From: Mesorhizobium shangrilense | Lineage (GTDB): Bacteria > Pseudomonadota > Alphaproteobacteria > Rhizobiales > Rhizobiaceae | Assembly (NCBI RefSeq): GCF_028826155.1 | Contig: NZ_JAQGPN010000001.1 | Coordinates: 2,547,501-2,611,500, forward strand | DNA length: 64,000 nt | Direction: 5' to 3' | In this document: in pieces, positions 52,469-61,487 of the stretch | Layout: every line of letters starts with the position of its first letter | Position numbering within the stretch: the first letter of the stretch is position 1 | Program-made: the position numbers and the translations under genes | The notes under the pieces: generated by a model | Told to the model about the DNA's origin: nothing | Database searches by the model: none | What the model saw: only the letters and a program-made list of their open reading frames with translations

Positions 52469-55057
52469 CTATCCCCGCATTTTCTCGCCGGCCGGATCGA
52501 AGGGCGGCTCGATATTGATGCGGGCAGGGCGGCGGTGGCCGAGGATCTCGATCTCGAACAGGCCCCCGCTCTCGTTGGCGGCAAGCTCCGCCGGCACGTA
52601 GCCCTGGGCCATCGACTTGCCGACATAGTGGGCGAAGCCGCCCGACGTCACCCAGCCGACCACCGACCATTCGCCGTCATGGATGCCGCGCACCGCGGAT
52701 GCGCCTGAGGCGGCAGACGAACCACGAACGGCCTTCCCGCTGGCATCGAAGCGCGGCGCGCCATAGCCGTGCGGCTTCTCCACTGTGCCGAAATCCCTGC
52801 CGTTCACCTTGGCCCAGATCGGCTCGTCGCCCATGACGTCGGCGTCGGCCGCGTCCACGACCAGCGAGACGCGGCGCAGCTTGCCGCCGCCCGCCGTGAG
52901 TTGCTTGGCGGCCTCGTCCCGGCCGATAAAATCGTTCTTCTCCATGCGGATGAAACGGTCCATCGCGCCCTCGAACGGCCCGTAGATCGGGCGAAGCTCG
53001 CGGAACCAGGTGGGAAAATTCTTCTCCAGCCGCATGGAGAGCAGCGCCCGCATGCCGAAGTCGACGATGCCGAACTCCTCTCCGGTCTCCTTGATCGCCG
53101 CATAGACGAGCCGCTGGTAGGCCGGCTGCATCCAGATCTCGTAGCCGAGGTCGCCCGTGTAGGTGATGCGGTTGACCATGCAGGGCGCGCCGCCGACCGC
53201 CATTTCGCGGAAGTCCATGAAGCGGAAGGCTTTCGTCGAGACGTCGACGTCGACCAGTTTCTGCAACAGCGCCTGCGACTTCGGGCCTGCGATGGAGAGG
53301 CCGACCAGCGTCTGGTCGAAACGGTGGATGCGGATCAAGCCGTCCTTCGGCAGGTGTTTTTCGAACCAGCGCATGTGGTACTTCTGGGCCGCCGACGAGC
53401 CCCAGATCATGAATTTTTCCTCATCCGTCCTGGTAGCGGTGTTGGCAATCGTAAAATCGCCGATCAGCCGGCCGAACTCGTTGAGCATCGGCGTCAGCAC
53501 GATGCGGCCCTTCTTCGGCATGCGGTTGGTCATGAGGCGATTCAGGAAATCCTCCGAACCCGTTCCGCTGACTTCATATTTCGCGAAGTTGGCGATCTCG
53601 GTGACGCCCACACGCTCGCGGACGGCGCGCACCTCATTGCCGACATGGACAAAATCGTTCGAGCGGTGGAAGGAGACGATGTCCTTCGGCTCGGCTCCCG
53701 TCGGCGCGAACCAGAGCGGCGTTTCCAGGCCCCATGAATCGCCCATGACGGCGTTCTGCGCGACCATCGTGTCGTAGAGCGGGGTGGTCTGGGCCGGGCG
53801 CGCCGCCGGAAGCTCCTCGTTCGGGAAGCGGATCGAGAAGCGGCGCGAATAGTTTTCGCGGACCTTGGCGTTGGTATAGCGCAGCGACGCCCATTCGCCC
53901 CAGCGGGCGACGTCCATGCCCCAGACATCGAAGCCGGGATCGCCGTTCACCATCCAGTTCGACAAGGCGAGGCCAACGCCGCCGCCCTGGCTGAACCCGG
54001 CCATGACGGCGCAGGCCACCCAGTAGTTGGTGAGGCCCTGGACCGGGCCGACCAGCGGGTTGCCGTCGGGCGCGAAGGTGAAGGGGCCGTTGATGACCTG
54101 CTTTATCCCCGCATTGGCGATGCCGGGGAAATGCCGGAAGCCGACCTCGAGCGAGGGCGCGATACGGTCGAGGTCGGGGGGCAGCAGCTCGTGGCCGAAG
54201 TCCCACGGCGTGTTGACCGGCGACCAAGGCTTGCAGGCCTTCTCATAGGTGCCGAGCAGGATGCCGTTGCGCTCCTGCCGCGTGTAGATCTCGCCCTTGA
54301 AGTCGAGCACGCCGACCATCTCGCGGCCGGTCTCGCGGTTGAACGCCTCGACCTCGGGCATCGGCTCGGTGAGGAGGTACATGTGCTCCATGGCCAGCAC
54401 CGGCAGCTCAACGCCGACCATGCGGCCGACCTCGCGCGCCCACAGGCCGCCGCAGTTCACCACGTGCTCGGCCTTCACCGTGCCCTGCTCGGTGATGACG
54501 TTCCAGGTGCCGTCCGGCTGCTGGGTCAGTTCCTTCACCGAGTTGCGCAGCACGATCTCGGCACCCAGCTTCTTCGCCGCCTTGGAATAGGCGATGGTGG
54601 TGCCGGACGGGTCGAGATGGCCCTCGACCGGGTCCCACATGGCGCCGACGAAGTGGCTCTCGTCCATGAACGGGAACATCGCCTTCGCCTCGGAGGGCGT
54701 GATCAGCTCGGTGTCCATGCCGAGATAGCGGCCCTTGGCGTGCGCCAGCCGCAAAAAATCCATGCGTTCCGGGCTGTCGGCAAGCATGACGCCGCCGGTC
54801 AGGTGCAGCGAGCAGGACTGGCCCGAGACTTCCTCCAGCTCCTTGTAGAGCTGGACGGTATAGGCCTGCAGCTTGGCCACGTTGGGGTCGCCGTTCAGCG
54901 TGTGGAAGCCGCCGGCCGCGTGCCAGGACGAGCCGGAGGTCAGCTCCGAACGCTCGATGAGCATGATGTCGGTCCAGCCGGCGCGGGCGAGGTGGTAGAG
55001 CACCGAACAGCCGACGACGCCGCCGCCGATGACAACTGCTTTGACATGGGATTTCAT
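52469..55057 (-). CDS. FAD-dependent dimethylglycine dehydrogenase-like enzyme with GcvT domain, copy 2
   Basis: An 862-residue enzyme. VIGGGVVGCSVLYHLARAGW gives the FAD turn at 9-28, and the His in SSWHAAGG (about 46) is the covalent FAD site of the DMGDH family. The GcvT half begins near 480. It oxidises an N-methylated glycine-like compound with transfer to THF. Residues near 775-800 hold a Ser/Ala-rich insert (GSSAASGASAV) in the GcvT part that copy 1 lacks. It is probably the last gene of a unit with MttB copy 2, DUF559 and RidA, so both demethylation modes are coupled here. Confidence 0.9.
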   Translation of the reverse strand: MKSHVKAVVIGGGVVGCSVLYHLARAGWTDIMLIERSELTSGSSWHAAGGFHTLNGDPNVAKLQAYTVQLYKELEEVSGQSCSLHLTGGVMLADSPERMDFLRLAHAKGRYLGMDTELITPSEAKAMFPFMDESHFVGAMWDPVEGHLDPSGTTIAYSKAAKKLGAEIVLRNSVKELTQQPDGTWNVITEQGTVKAEHVVNCGGLWAREVGRMVGVELPVLAMEHMYLLTEPMPEVEAFNRETGREMVGVLDFKGEIYTRQERNGILLGTYEKACKPWSPVNTPWDFGHELLPPDLDRIAPSLEVGFRHFPGIANAGIKQVINGPFTFAPDGNPLVGPVQGLTNYWVACAVMAGFSQGGGVGLALSNWMVNGDPGFDVWGMDVARWGEWASLRYTNAKVRENYSRRFSIRFPNEELPAARPAQTTPLYDTMVAQNAVMGDSWGLETPLWFAPTGAEPKDIVSFHRSNDFVHVGNEVRAVRERVGVTEIANFAKYEVSGTGSEDFLNRLMTNRMPKKGRIVLTPMLNEFGRLIGDFTIANTATRTDEEKFMIWGSSAAQKYHMRWFEKHLPKDGLIRIHRFDQTLVGLSIAGPKSQALLQKLVDVDVSTKAFRFMDFREMAVGGAPCMVNRITYTGDLGYEIWMQPAYQRLVYAAIKETGEEFGIVDFGMRALLSMRLEKNFPTWFRELRPIYGPFEGAMDRFIRMEKNDFIGRDEAAKQLTAGGGKLRRVSLVVDAADADVMGDEPIWAKVNGRDFGTVEKPHGYGAPRFDASGKAVRGSSAASGASAVRGIHDGEWSVVGWVTSGGFAHYVGKSMAQGYVPAELAANESGGLFEIEILGHRRPARINIEPPFDPAGEKMRG

Positions 55058-55108
55058 GATGTTGCGTCCGTTCGTGCAAAAACCGATTCAGGTGGTTGAG
55101 AAAATGAG

Positions 55109-55495
55109 TCAGGCGGCGGCAATGGCCTCGATCTCAAGCAGCCATTTGTCGTCGAAGATATCGCAGATGATGACCGTCAGCGCGATCTCGCGGCCGGCAA
55201 GCACCTCGTTGCGCACCGTGCGGTTGGGCATGGCGTAGCGGCGGTCCGACAGGAAGATCGTCGCCTTGACGAGATTGTCGAGCGTCATCCCGGCGGCGCG
55301 GAGCTGCGCTCCGATGTTTTGCCAGCAGAGCCTCGCCTGGGATTCGAAGTCTTCCGGCACCTTGCCGTCGGCACTCTCGGGGATCTGGCCGGAGACATAG
55401 AGCGTGCGGGTGGCGCCGGTCACTTCCAGCGCTTGAGCATAGCCGCCCTTCGACTGCGGGGCGTCCGGGGCGTGGATGGCGCGGCGGGAGGTCAT
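55109..55495 (-). CDS. RidA/YjgF family protein
   Basis: A 128-residue Rid-family protein: GYAQALEVTGATRTLYVSGQIPES at the start, SQARLCWQNIGAQLRAAGMTLDNLVKATIF in the middle and the end LEIEAIAAA. Rid proteins hydrolyse reactive enamines and imines from amine or amino-acid oxidation. Its place just before an N-methyl amine dehydrogenase fits clearing of imines. It overlaps the DUF559 stop by ATGA and lies 51 bp before the dehydrogenase. The usual Rid catalytic arginine is not clear by eye. Confidence 0.86.
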   Translation of the reverse strand: MTSRRAIHAPDAPQSKGGYAQALEVTGATRTLYVSGQIPESADGKVPEDFESQARLCWQNIGAQLRAAGMTLDNLVKATIFLSDRRYAMPNRTVRNEVLAGREIALTVIICDIFDDKWLLEIEAIAAA

Positions 55496-56091
55496 GCGTG
55501 CTCTCCGGCGAGGCGGGCAACGTCCCGCGAGGTTTGCGACGCGTAGGCGAAACGAAGGTCGGCACTCTCAACCGCCTCCGCCAAGCGCCCATCGAGCGCG
55601 GCGAGGATGGTGTCGCAGACGGAGGTGCGATGTCTCAGGACGTCGTGGTTCCAGAAGCGGAGGGTGGAGAAGCCCTGCTGGCGCATGAATTCGTCGCGGC
55701 GTCGGTCGTGTGGGCTGTCGGCGTGCTGGGAGCCGTCGATCTCGACGATGAGCTTAGACTTCCGACAGGCGAAGTCTGCGATGTATGGTCCGATGGGGAA
55801 TTGGCGCACAAAGTGATGTCCGCCGAGTCGCTTCGCCTTCAATTCAAGCCAAAGTAGCGCTTCTTCCTTGGTGCCGTCCTTGCGCATGGCGCGTGCGCGC
55901 GCCGTAGCCTTCGGTGGTCGGCGAGTGTTTGCATGTGATTTGCCCCCCTCTCCGTCGCCGCTTCGCGGCGACACCTCTCCCCCCGTTCCGGGTGGAGAGG
56001 ACGGGTGCCCGACCTGGCTCCCGTCCTCTCCCTCACGAAGTGGGGGAGAGGTGTCGTCGCGAAGCGGCGACGGAGAGGGGGACTTTTTCAA
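55492..56091 (-). CDS. DUF559 endonuclease-fold protein, start altered by a repeat
   Basis: The DUF559 domain runs from RARAMRKDGTKEEALLWLELK to the end. IADFACRKSKLIVEIDGSQH holds the Asp, Glu and Lys-like residues of the PD-(D/E)XK/Vsr fold. Relatives are small nuclease-like proteins of unclear role. The frame is open up to ATG 56091, but the first 50 or so residues are read from a palindromic repeat (55942-56083), so the real start may be ATG 55887. Its stop overlaps the RidA start. It may be a passenger in the operon. Confidence 0.75.
   Translation of the reverse strand: MKKSPSPSPLRDDTSPPLREGEDGSQVGHPSSPPGTGGEVSPRSGDGEGGKSHANTRRPPKATARARAMRKDGTKEEALLWLELKAKRLGGHHFVRQFPIGPYIADFACRKSKLIVEIDGSQHADSPHDRRRDEFMRQQGFSTLRFWNHDVLRHRTSVCDTILAALDGRLAEAVESADLRFAYASQTSRDVARLAGEHA
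55942..56083. repeat. palindromic repeat at the start of the DUF559 gene
   Basis: An arm with CCCCTCTCCGTCGCCGCTTC near 55944-55963 pairs with its reverse complement near 56060-56079, and an inner pair around CCTCTCCCCC also matches. It is similar in type, though not identical, to the repeats at 22814 and 52293. It lies inside or before the DUF559 frame, between MttB copy 2 and the rest of the operon. Confidence 0.8.
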
Positions 56092-56111
56092 CTATCTGCC
56101 CTCGCCAAAAC

Positions 56112-57689
56112 TCAAAAATCCGTCGGCGCGCCGCCTTCGGCGATGCGCTTTTCGACGAAGGCGTCGAGCTCTTCGCGGATGGCGGGGTCCATCGACGGTT
56201 CCTCGTAGGTGGCGAGGCGTTCCTTCCACACCCGGTTGGCGCGCTCGACCGCCGTCGGCGAGCCGGCCTCGGCCCAGGTCTCGTAGTTGCGCCAGTCCGA
56301 GATGATGGGGGCATAGAAGGCGGTCTTGTAGCGCGACTGGGTGTGCGGCGTGCCGAAGAAGTGGCCGCCCGGGCCGACGTCGCGGATGGCGTCCACCGCC
56401 AGCGCGTCCTCCGACAGGTCGAGCGGCGTCAGGAACTCCGCGACCATCTGGAGCAGGTCGATGTCGAGGATCGTCTTCTCGAAAGAGGCGCGCAGCCCGC
56501 CTTCGAGCCAGCCGGCGGCATGGAGGATGACGTTAGCGCCTCCCTGGATCGCGCCCCAGAGCGAGAACACGCTTTCATAGGCCGATTGCGCGTCGACTGC
56601 GTTGGCGGCGCAGGTGTTCGAGGAGCGGTAGGGGATCTTGTAGCGGCGCGCGAGCTGGCCGCCGACCAGTTGCGCCTTCATGTATTCCGGCGTGCCGAAG
56701 GCGGGTGCGCCCGATTTCATGTCGACGTTGGAGGTGAAGCCGCCATAGCCGACCGGCGCGCCCTTCCTCACCATCTGGGTGAAGGCAATGCCGGCCAGGG
56801 CCTCGGCGTTCTGCTGCACCAGCGCGCCGGCGATGGTGACCGGCGCCATGGCGCCCGACAGGGTGAAGGGCGTGACGATGATGACCTGGCCGCGCGACGA
56901 CATCTGGATGATCCCTTCCATCATCGGCACGTCGAGCTTCAGCGGCGAATTGGTGTTGATGATCGAATAGACCGACGGCTCCTTCAGCATCTGCTCGTGG
57001 CTGATGCCGCGGGCGATGCGCGTGATCTCGATGCCGTCGACATTGCGCTCCTTGCCCAGCGAATAGATGTGGAACGCCTTGTCGGTCAGCGTCGCGAGAT
57101 CGCGGATGCATTCGAGGTGGCGCACCGATGGGTGGATGTCGACGGGCTCGACCGGGTAGCCGCCCGTCATGTGGATGACGTTGTGCATCTGCGCCAGCCG
57201 CACGAGATTGCGGAAATCCTTCTGGTTGCCGGGCCTGCGGCCACCGTCGACGTCTGAGGAATTGGGCGCCGAGGCAACCTGCACGATGACGACGTTGTCG
57301 CCGCCGATGCGCACGTCATGCGCCGGGTTCCGGGCGTGCAGCGTGAACTCCGACGGAGCATGCGACACCATCTCCAGAAGCATGTCGGAATCGAAGTGCA
57401 CCCGCTCGGAGCCGCTGCGAACGTCGGCGCCGTGATCCTTCATGATCTGGCGTGCACCCTCGTGGAGGACGTCGAGACCGATCTCCTTCAGAACCCGCAG
57501 CGACGCGAGATGGATCGATTCGAGCTCGTCGTCGGAGATCAGCTTCGTCGGAGGGAAGGGAATCCTGAGCTGGCGGAACGGTGGCTGCTCGAAGGCCGCC
57601 GAGCCGCCGACGCGCTTTCCGGCGCGGCCGCCACGGCGCGTGCGCTCGGGGAGAACGGCCGTTTCGGCCGGTTGAAGCGCTGCATTCAT
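56112..57689 (-). CDS. trimethylamine methyltransferase family (MttB) protein, non-pyrrolysine, copy 2
   Basis: A 525-residue MttB-superfamily protein: LRVLKEIGLDVLHEGARQIMKDHGADV, VIIVTPFTLSGAMAPVTIAG, ALVQQNAEALAGIAF and GWLEGGLRASFEKTILDIDLL. No amber codon interrupts it, so it is of the quaternary-amine type. Similar in plan to copy 1 but clearly diverged, it probably has another substrate. ATG 57689 has GAGGAA six bases before it; a frame to 57953 adds unrelated residues. Residues 16-29 are ERTRRGGRAGKRVG, an Arg/Gly lead like that of copy 1. No carrier protein is beside it, so it may borrow the one at 27437. Confidence 0.92.
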   Translation of the reverse strand: MNAALQPAETAVLPERTRRGGRAGKRVGGSAAFEQPPFRQLRIPFPPTKLISDDELESIHLASLRVLKEIGLDVLHEGARQIMKDHGADVRSGSERVHFDSDMLLEMVSHAPSEFTLHARNPAHDVRIGGDNVVIVQVASAPNSSDVDGGRRPGNQKDFRNLVRLAQMHNVIHMTGGYPVEPVDIHPSVRHLECIRDLATLTDKAFHIYSLGKERNVDGIEITRIARGISHEQMLKEPSVYSIINTNSPLKLDVPMMEGIIQMSSRGQVIIVTPFTLSGAMAPVTIAGALVQQNAEALAGIAFTQMVRKGAPVGYGGFTSNVDMKSGAPAFGTPEYMKAQLVGGQLARRYKIPYRSSNTCAANAVDAQSAYESVFSLWGAIQGGANVILHAAGWLEGGLRASFEKTILDIDLLQMVAEFLTPLDLSEDALAVDAIRDVGPGGHFFGTPHTQSRYKTAFYAPIISDWRNYETWAEAGSPTAVERANRVWKERLATYEEPSMDPAIREELDAFVEKRIAEGGAPTDF

Positions 57690-57776
57690 GACGGGTTCCT
57701 CGTAGCGCAAAGACGGGATTCGAGCCGGCATAATGGCGCGGGGCATGTCGAGCCAATGCGGGGCCGGCGACCAGAA

Positions 57777-57802
57777 GCGACAGGGAAGCGACATGCCGCG
57801 AC
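57777..57802 (-). promoter_or_regulatory. triple GTCGC half-sites before MttB copy 2
   Basis: On the minus strand GTCGC occurs at 57802-57798, 57792-57788 and 57781-57777, with steps of 10 and 11 bp. The outer two repeat the 21-bp layout found before the dehydrogenase at 6474 and the corrinoid gene, ending 88 nt before the start. A CATTAT box lies at 57735-57730. Confidence 0.5.
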
Positions 57803-57912
57803 GGCCGCCGGCGTTGGCGGCGACCGGCTCTGTCATGGGGAGCCCGTGCGTATTGAATTGGCGGCATGGCGTCTCGATGTTAGGTGCCGATACGCGCAGG
57901 ACTGGAGACGAG

Positions 57913-59985
57913 ATGACAAGCACTGGAGCGAAGCCGCTGGCGATGCAGGACATTCCCGAGGACGAGTTCCTCTGGCTCGAGGATAGGAAGAGCGATGAGG
58001 CCTTGGCGTGGGTCCGCAGCCAGAATGCGGCGACGCTCGGCGAGCTGCGCTCCGACCCGCGCTACACGTCCCATTTCGAGACAGCGCTGGAGCTGATGAC
58101 GGCCGAAGACAACATCGCGGTCGGCTATGCGCTGCGTGGGCGCGTCTACAATTTCTGGCAGGACAAGGCGAACCCGCTCGGGGTTTGGCGTCGCACCACC
58201 GTGGAATCCTACAAGACCGAGAAGCCGGACTGGGAAGCGATCATCGATTTTGACCGACTGGCGGCCGAGGAAGGCGTCAAGTGGGTTTTCAGCGGGGCAG
58301 CAAGGCTCCATCCGGATTTTTCGCGCTGTCTGCTCCGCCTTTCGCCTGACGGCGGCGACGCCTCCGAGATTCGCGAGTTCGACATCGAAACGAAAAGCTT
58401 TGTCGAAGGGGGCTTTCGTGCGCCGGCGTCGAAGTCGGGGGCGACCTGGCTCGATGCAGACACGGTGCTGCTCTCGGCGGCGTTCGATGAGGCCGACAAG
58501 ACGTCGTCCGGCTATCCGCGGGTTGTAAAGATCTGGAAGCGCGGCACGCCCGTCGGAGCCGCAACCCCGATCTTCGAGGCGGAGAAGGCGGACCTTGCCG
58601 CCGGCGCATCGGTCGATTTCGACGGCGACAGGAAGCATGTGTTCCTGAGCCGCACCATCGACTTCTTCCGCTCCCACAATTTCGTTCGCCTACCGTCCGG
58701 TGAGATCCGGCAAGTCCCGATGCCCGACGACCTCGCCAGCCTGTCGCTTTTCAAGGGGCAGGCGGTGTTCGGCGTGCGCACCCCGTGGACCGCCCCGGAC
58801 GGTACGGCCTGTGTGCCGGATGCGCTCTATTCCTTCGACTTCGACCGCTGGCTGGAGACGGGCGTGCTCGGTCCGGTCGAAACGCTGCTTGCGGCGCAGC
58901 ACAGGGTTTCCATCGGCGGCGTGGCCGACACGTCAGAAAAACTGTTCATCAGCGTCATGGACAATGTGCGCGGCAAGGTGCTGGCCTGCCAGCGCCGCGA
59001 CGGGCGCTGGGTGCTGGAGACCTTGGCGCTTCCGACGAACGGCAATGTCGGCATCAGCCATGCCGACCAGTTCGGCGCGACGGTGTCGTTCTCCTTCACC
59101 GATTTCCTGACGCCGAGCTCCATCATCTGGTCCGACGACCACGGTGCATCGCTGGCGACCGTGAAGGCGCAGCCGTCGCGCTTTGATGCCTCGGGGCTCA
59201 TCTCAGAGCAGTTCGAGGCGCGCTCCAGCGACGGGACGATGATCCCGTACTTCGTGGTGCGGCCCGCAGGACAGTCCCGGCCGCTGCCGAGCCTGCTCTA
59301 TGGCTATGGCGGCTTCCAGGTGCCGCTGCTGCCCGGCTATGCCGGCGTGCGCGGCCGGCTGTGGCTGGAGAGGGGCAATGTCTACGTGCAGGCCAACATT
59401 CGCGGCGGCGGCGAGTTCGGTCCGGCGTGGCACGAGGCCGCGCTGAAGGGCAACCGGCAGAAGGCGTTCGACGATTTCGCGGCCGTCGCCGAGGATCTCG
59501 TCCGGCGCGGCATCACCACGGCGGCGCAGCTCGGCATCCAGGGCGGATCGAACGGCGGGCTGCTGACCGGCGCCTCGCTGACACAGCGGCCCGAGCTGTT
59601 CGGTGCGGTCATCATCGAGGTGCCACTGCTGGACATGCTGCGTTACACCGAGTTGCCGCCGGGCGCGTCGTGGATCGCCGAATACGGCGACCCCGCGATA
59701 CCGGATGAGGCGGCGGCGATTGCCGCCTACTCGCCCTACCAGCATATCGATGCCGAGGCCGACTATCCGCCGGTGCTGCTGACCACCTCGACGGCGGACG
59801 ACCGCGTGCATCCCGGCCATGCGCGAAAAATGGCCGCACGCATGCAGGCGGCAGGCCACGGAAAGACGCTCTATTTCGAGGAGACGGAAGGCGGCCATGG
59901 CGGGCGAGGGGACCGGCGACCGCAGGCGGAGCAGACTGCGATGAAGTACGTCTTCCTGGAGCGGGCACTGGGCGGCGCCGGCTGA
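57913..59985 (+). CDS. prolyl oligopeptidase family serine peptidase (S9)
   Basis: A 690-residue S9-type peptidase without signal peptide. The N-terminal propeller (about 60-430) follows PEDEFLWLEDRKSDEALAWV. The hydrolase domain has GGSNGGLLTG (Ser near 546), STADDRVHPGHARKM (Asp) and ETEGGHGG (His). It cuts small peptides after proline or related residues in the cytosol. ATG 57913 follows GGAGACGAG. It is divergent from MttB copy 2 and shares only the upstream region with it. Confidence 0.9.
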   Translation: MTSTGAKPLAMQDIPEDEFLWLEDRKSDEALAWVRSQNAATLGELRSDPRYTSHFETALELMTAEDNIAVGYALRGRVYNFWQDKANPLGVWRRTTVESYKTEKPDWEAIIDFDRLAAEEGVKWVFSGAARLHPDFSRCLLRLSPDGGDASEIREFDIETKSFVEGGFRAPASKSGATWLDADTVLLSAAFDEADKTSSGYPRVVKIWKRGTPVGAATPIFEAEKADLAAGASVDFDGDRKHVFLSRTIDFFRSHNFVRLPSGEIRQVPMPDDLASLSLFKGQAVFGVRTPWTAPDGTACVPDALYSFDFDRWLETGVLGPVETLLAAQHRVSIGGVADTSEKLFISVMDNVRGKVLACQRRDGRWVLETLALPTNGNVGISHADQFGATVSFSFTDFLTPSSIIWSDDHGASLATVKAQPSRFDASGLISEQFEARSSDGTMIPYFVVRPAGQSRPLPSLLYGYGGFQVPLLPGYAGVRGRLWLERGNVYVQANIRGGGEFGPAWHEAALKGNRQKAFDDFAAVAEDLVRRGITTAAQLGIQGGSNGGLLTGASLTQRPELFGAVIIEVPLLDMLRYTELPPGASWIAEYGDPAIPDEAAAIAAYSPYQHIDAEADYPPVLLTTSTADDRVHPGHARKMAARMQAAGHGKTLYFEETEGGHGGRGDRRPQAEQTAMKYVFLERALGGAG

Positions 59986-60057
59986 GGGCCGGCACCGCCA
60001 ATGATTGATCCGGCCTGCACCATTGCTTTCAGAATCGCGCGCTGATCGGTTCCGGGC

Positions 60058-61242
60058 ATGGGTGCGATAGAACGGACGGCAGATCAGGCACGGATGAACT
60101 CGTGGGCGGCGATGGCTGGCATCATCGCCACGGTCAGCGTCTTCGCCGTCTCGCAAGGGCTTTCCTATCCGCTGCTCAGCTTCATCCTCCTGCGCGAGGG
60201 CGTTTCGCCGGCCTTGATCGGCGCTTCGGCGGCAATGACGCCGCTCGGCTTCATCGTGTCCTCGCCGATCATCCCGTGGTTGACGCGGCGCTTCGACGCC
60301 GGCCGGCTGGCGATCGCCTGCGCGTGCCTCGCCGCCGTCGCGCTTGCCCTCATCGGCTGGACGCAGGACGTGTGGCTCTGGTTCCCGCTGCGCTTCCTGC
60401 TCGGCTTCGTCGCCAACCCGCTCTATGTGGTCAGCGAGACCTGGCTCATCGCCATTGCGCCGGCGCGCAGGCGCGGCCGGATCATGGGCATCTATACTTC
60501 GATCGTATCGGGAGGCTTCGCCGTCGGACCGCTGACCCTGACGATGGTGGGCACCGAAGGCTGGCCGCCGTTCCTGATCGGCATTTCGGCATTCGTCCTG
60601 TGCGGCCTCATCCTGGTGGCGGTTCTGCCGCGCCTGCCGGCAATGTCGAATGAGGAACATCCCACCTCGGTCGCCGGTTTTGCCAGGCTGGCGCCGCTGC
60701 TGGTGCTGGCGGTGTTTGTCGCCGCCGCCTTCGAGCAGGCGCTGCTGGCGCTGTTCTCCGTGTATGGAGAGGGCCATGGCAGCCCGGAGCAGAGGATCGC
60801 CGCGCTGCTGACGGTGTTCATCGCCGGCAACATCGCCCTGCAGGTGCCGCTCGGGGCGCTGGCGGAGCGTATCGGCGCGCTGCGCACCATGCTCATCTGC
60901 GCGGTGACCGCATTGGCCGGATGCGCGGTGCTCCCGGCACTGTTCACGACGCTGCTGGTCTGGCCGGTCGCGTTCATCTGGGGAGCGGCCGCCTTCGGCA
61001 TCTACACCATGGCGCTGGTCTCGCTGGGCGAGCGCTTCTCTGGATCTATCCTGATCACGGGCAATGCGGCCTTCGCGCTGTTCTGGGGACTGGGCGGCAT
61101 TGCCGGCCCTCCGCTGACCGGCGCAATGATGAATGTCTTCGGTGTGCAGGGATTGCCGGTGGCCAACGGCTTGCTGTGCGTGGCGCTGATAGGCGCGCTT
61201 CTACTGCGCTTCCGGCAGGCGGACACGAAGATCGTCCGGTGA
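60058..61242 (+). CDS. MFS transporter, YcaD-like
   Basis: A 394-residue major facilitator with twelve predicted helices in two halves. ISFILLREGVSPALIG-like loops, RRFDAGRLAIACACLA between helices 2 and 3, and ETWLIAIAPARRRGRIMGIYTS are those of the YcaD-type sugar/drug group. Cargo unknown. The start has no competitor nearby. It follows the peptidase by 72 bp on the same strand and may be co-transcribed. Confidence 0.88.
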   Translation: MGAIERTADQARMNSWAAMAGIIATVSVFAVSQGLSYPLLSFILLREGVSPALIGASAAMTPLGFIVSSPIIPWLTRRFDAGRLAIACACLAAVALALIGWTQDVWLWFPLRFLLGFVANPLYVVSETWLIAIAPARRRGRIMGIYTSIVSGGFAVGPLTLTMVGTEGWPPFLIGISAFVLCGLILVAVLPRLPAMSNEEHPTSVAGFARLAPLLVLAVFVAAAFEQALLALFSVYGEGHGSPEQRIAALLTVFIAGNIALQVPLGALAERIGALRTMLICAVTALAGCAVLPALFTTLLVWPVAFIWGAAAFGIYTMALVSLGERFSGSILITGNAAFALFWGLGGIAGPPLTGAMMNVFGVQGLPVANGLLCVALIGALLLRFRQADTKIVR

Positions 61243-61487
61243 TTGCCGGCCGGTTGGCTTGCCGGGCTCGGCTCGTCTAGCCTCGACTTGCTGATTGCGC
61301 GTCGCTGGGGCTAAAGTGAGCCATGATCTCACGAAGATCACTATCCATCGCCGTCACGCCATCGCCCCGCACCCTTCATGCGGAGATGCTGAGGCTTTGC
61401 GCGCGCATCGGCTACTCGCCGCCGTCCCACCCCTGAATTCGCCCCGGCAGATGCTGTCGGATTGTTTCAAGGAACGGGACCAACTCC

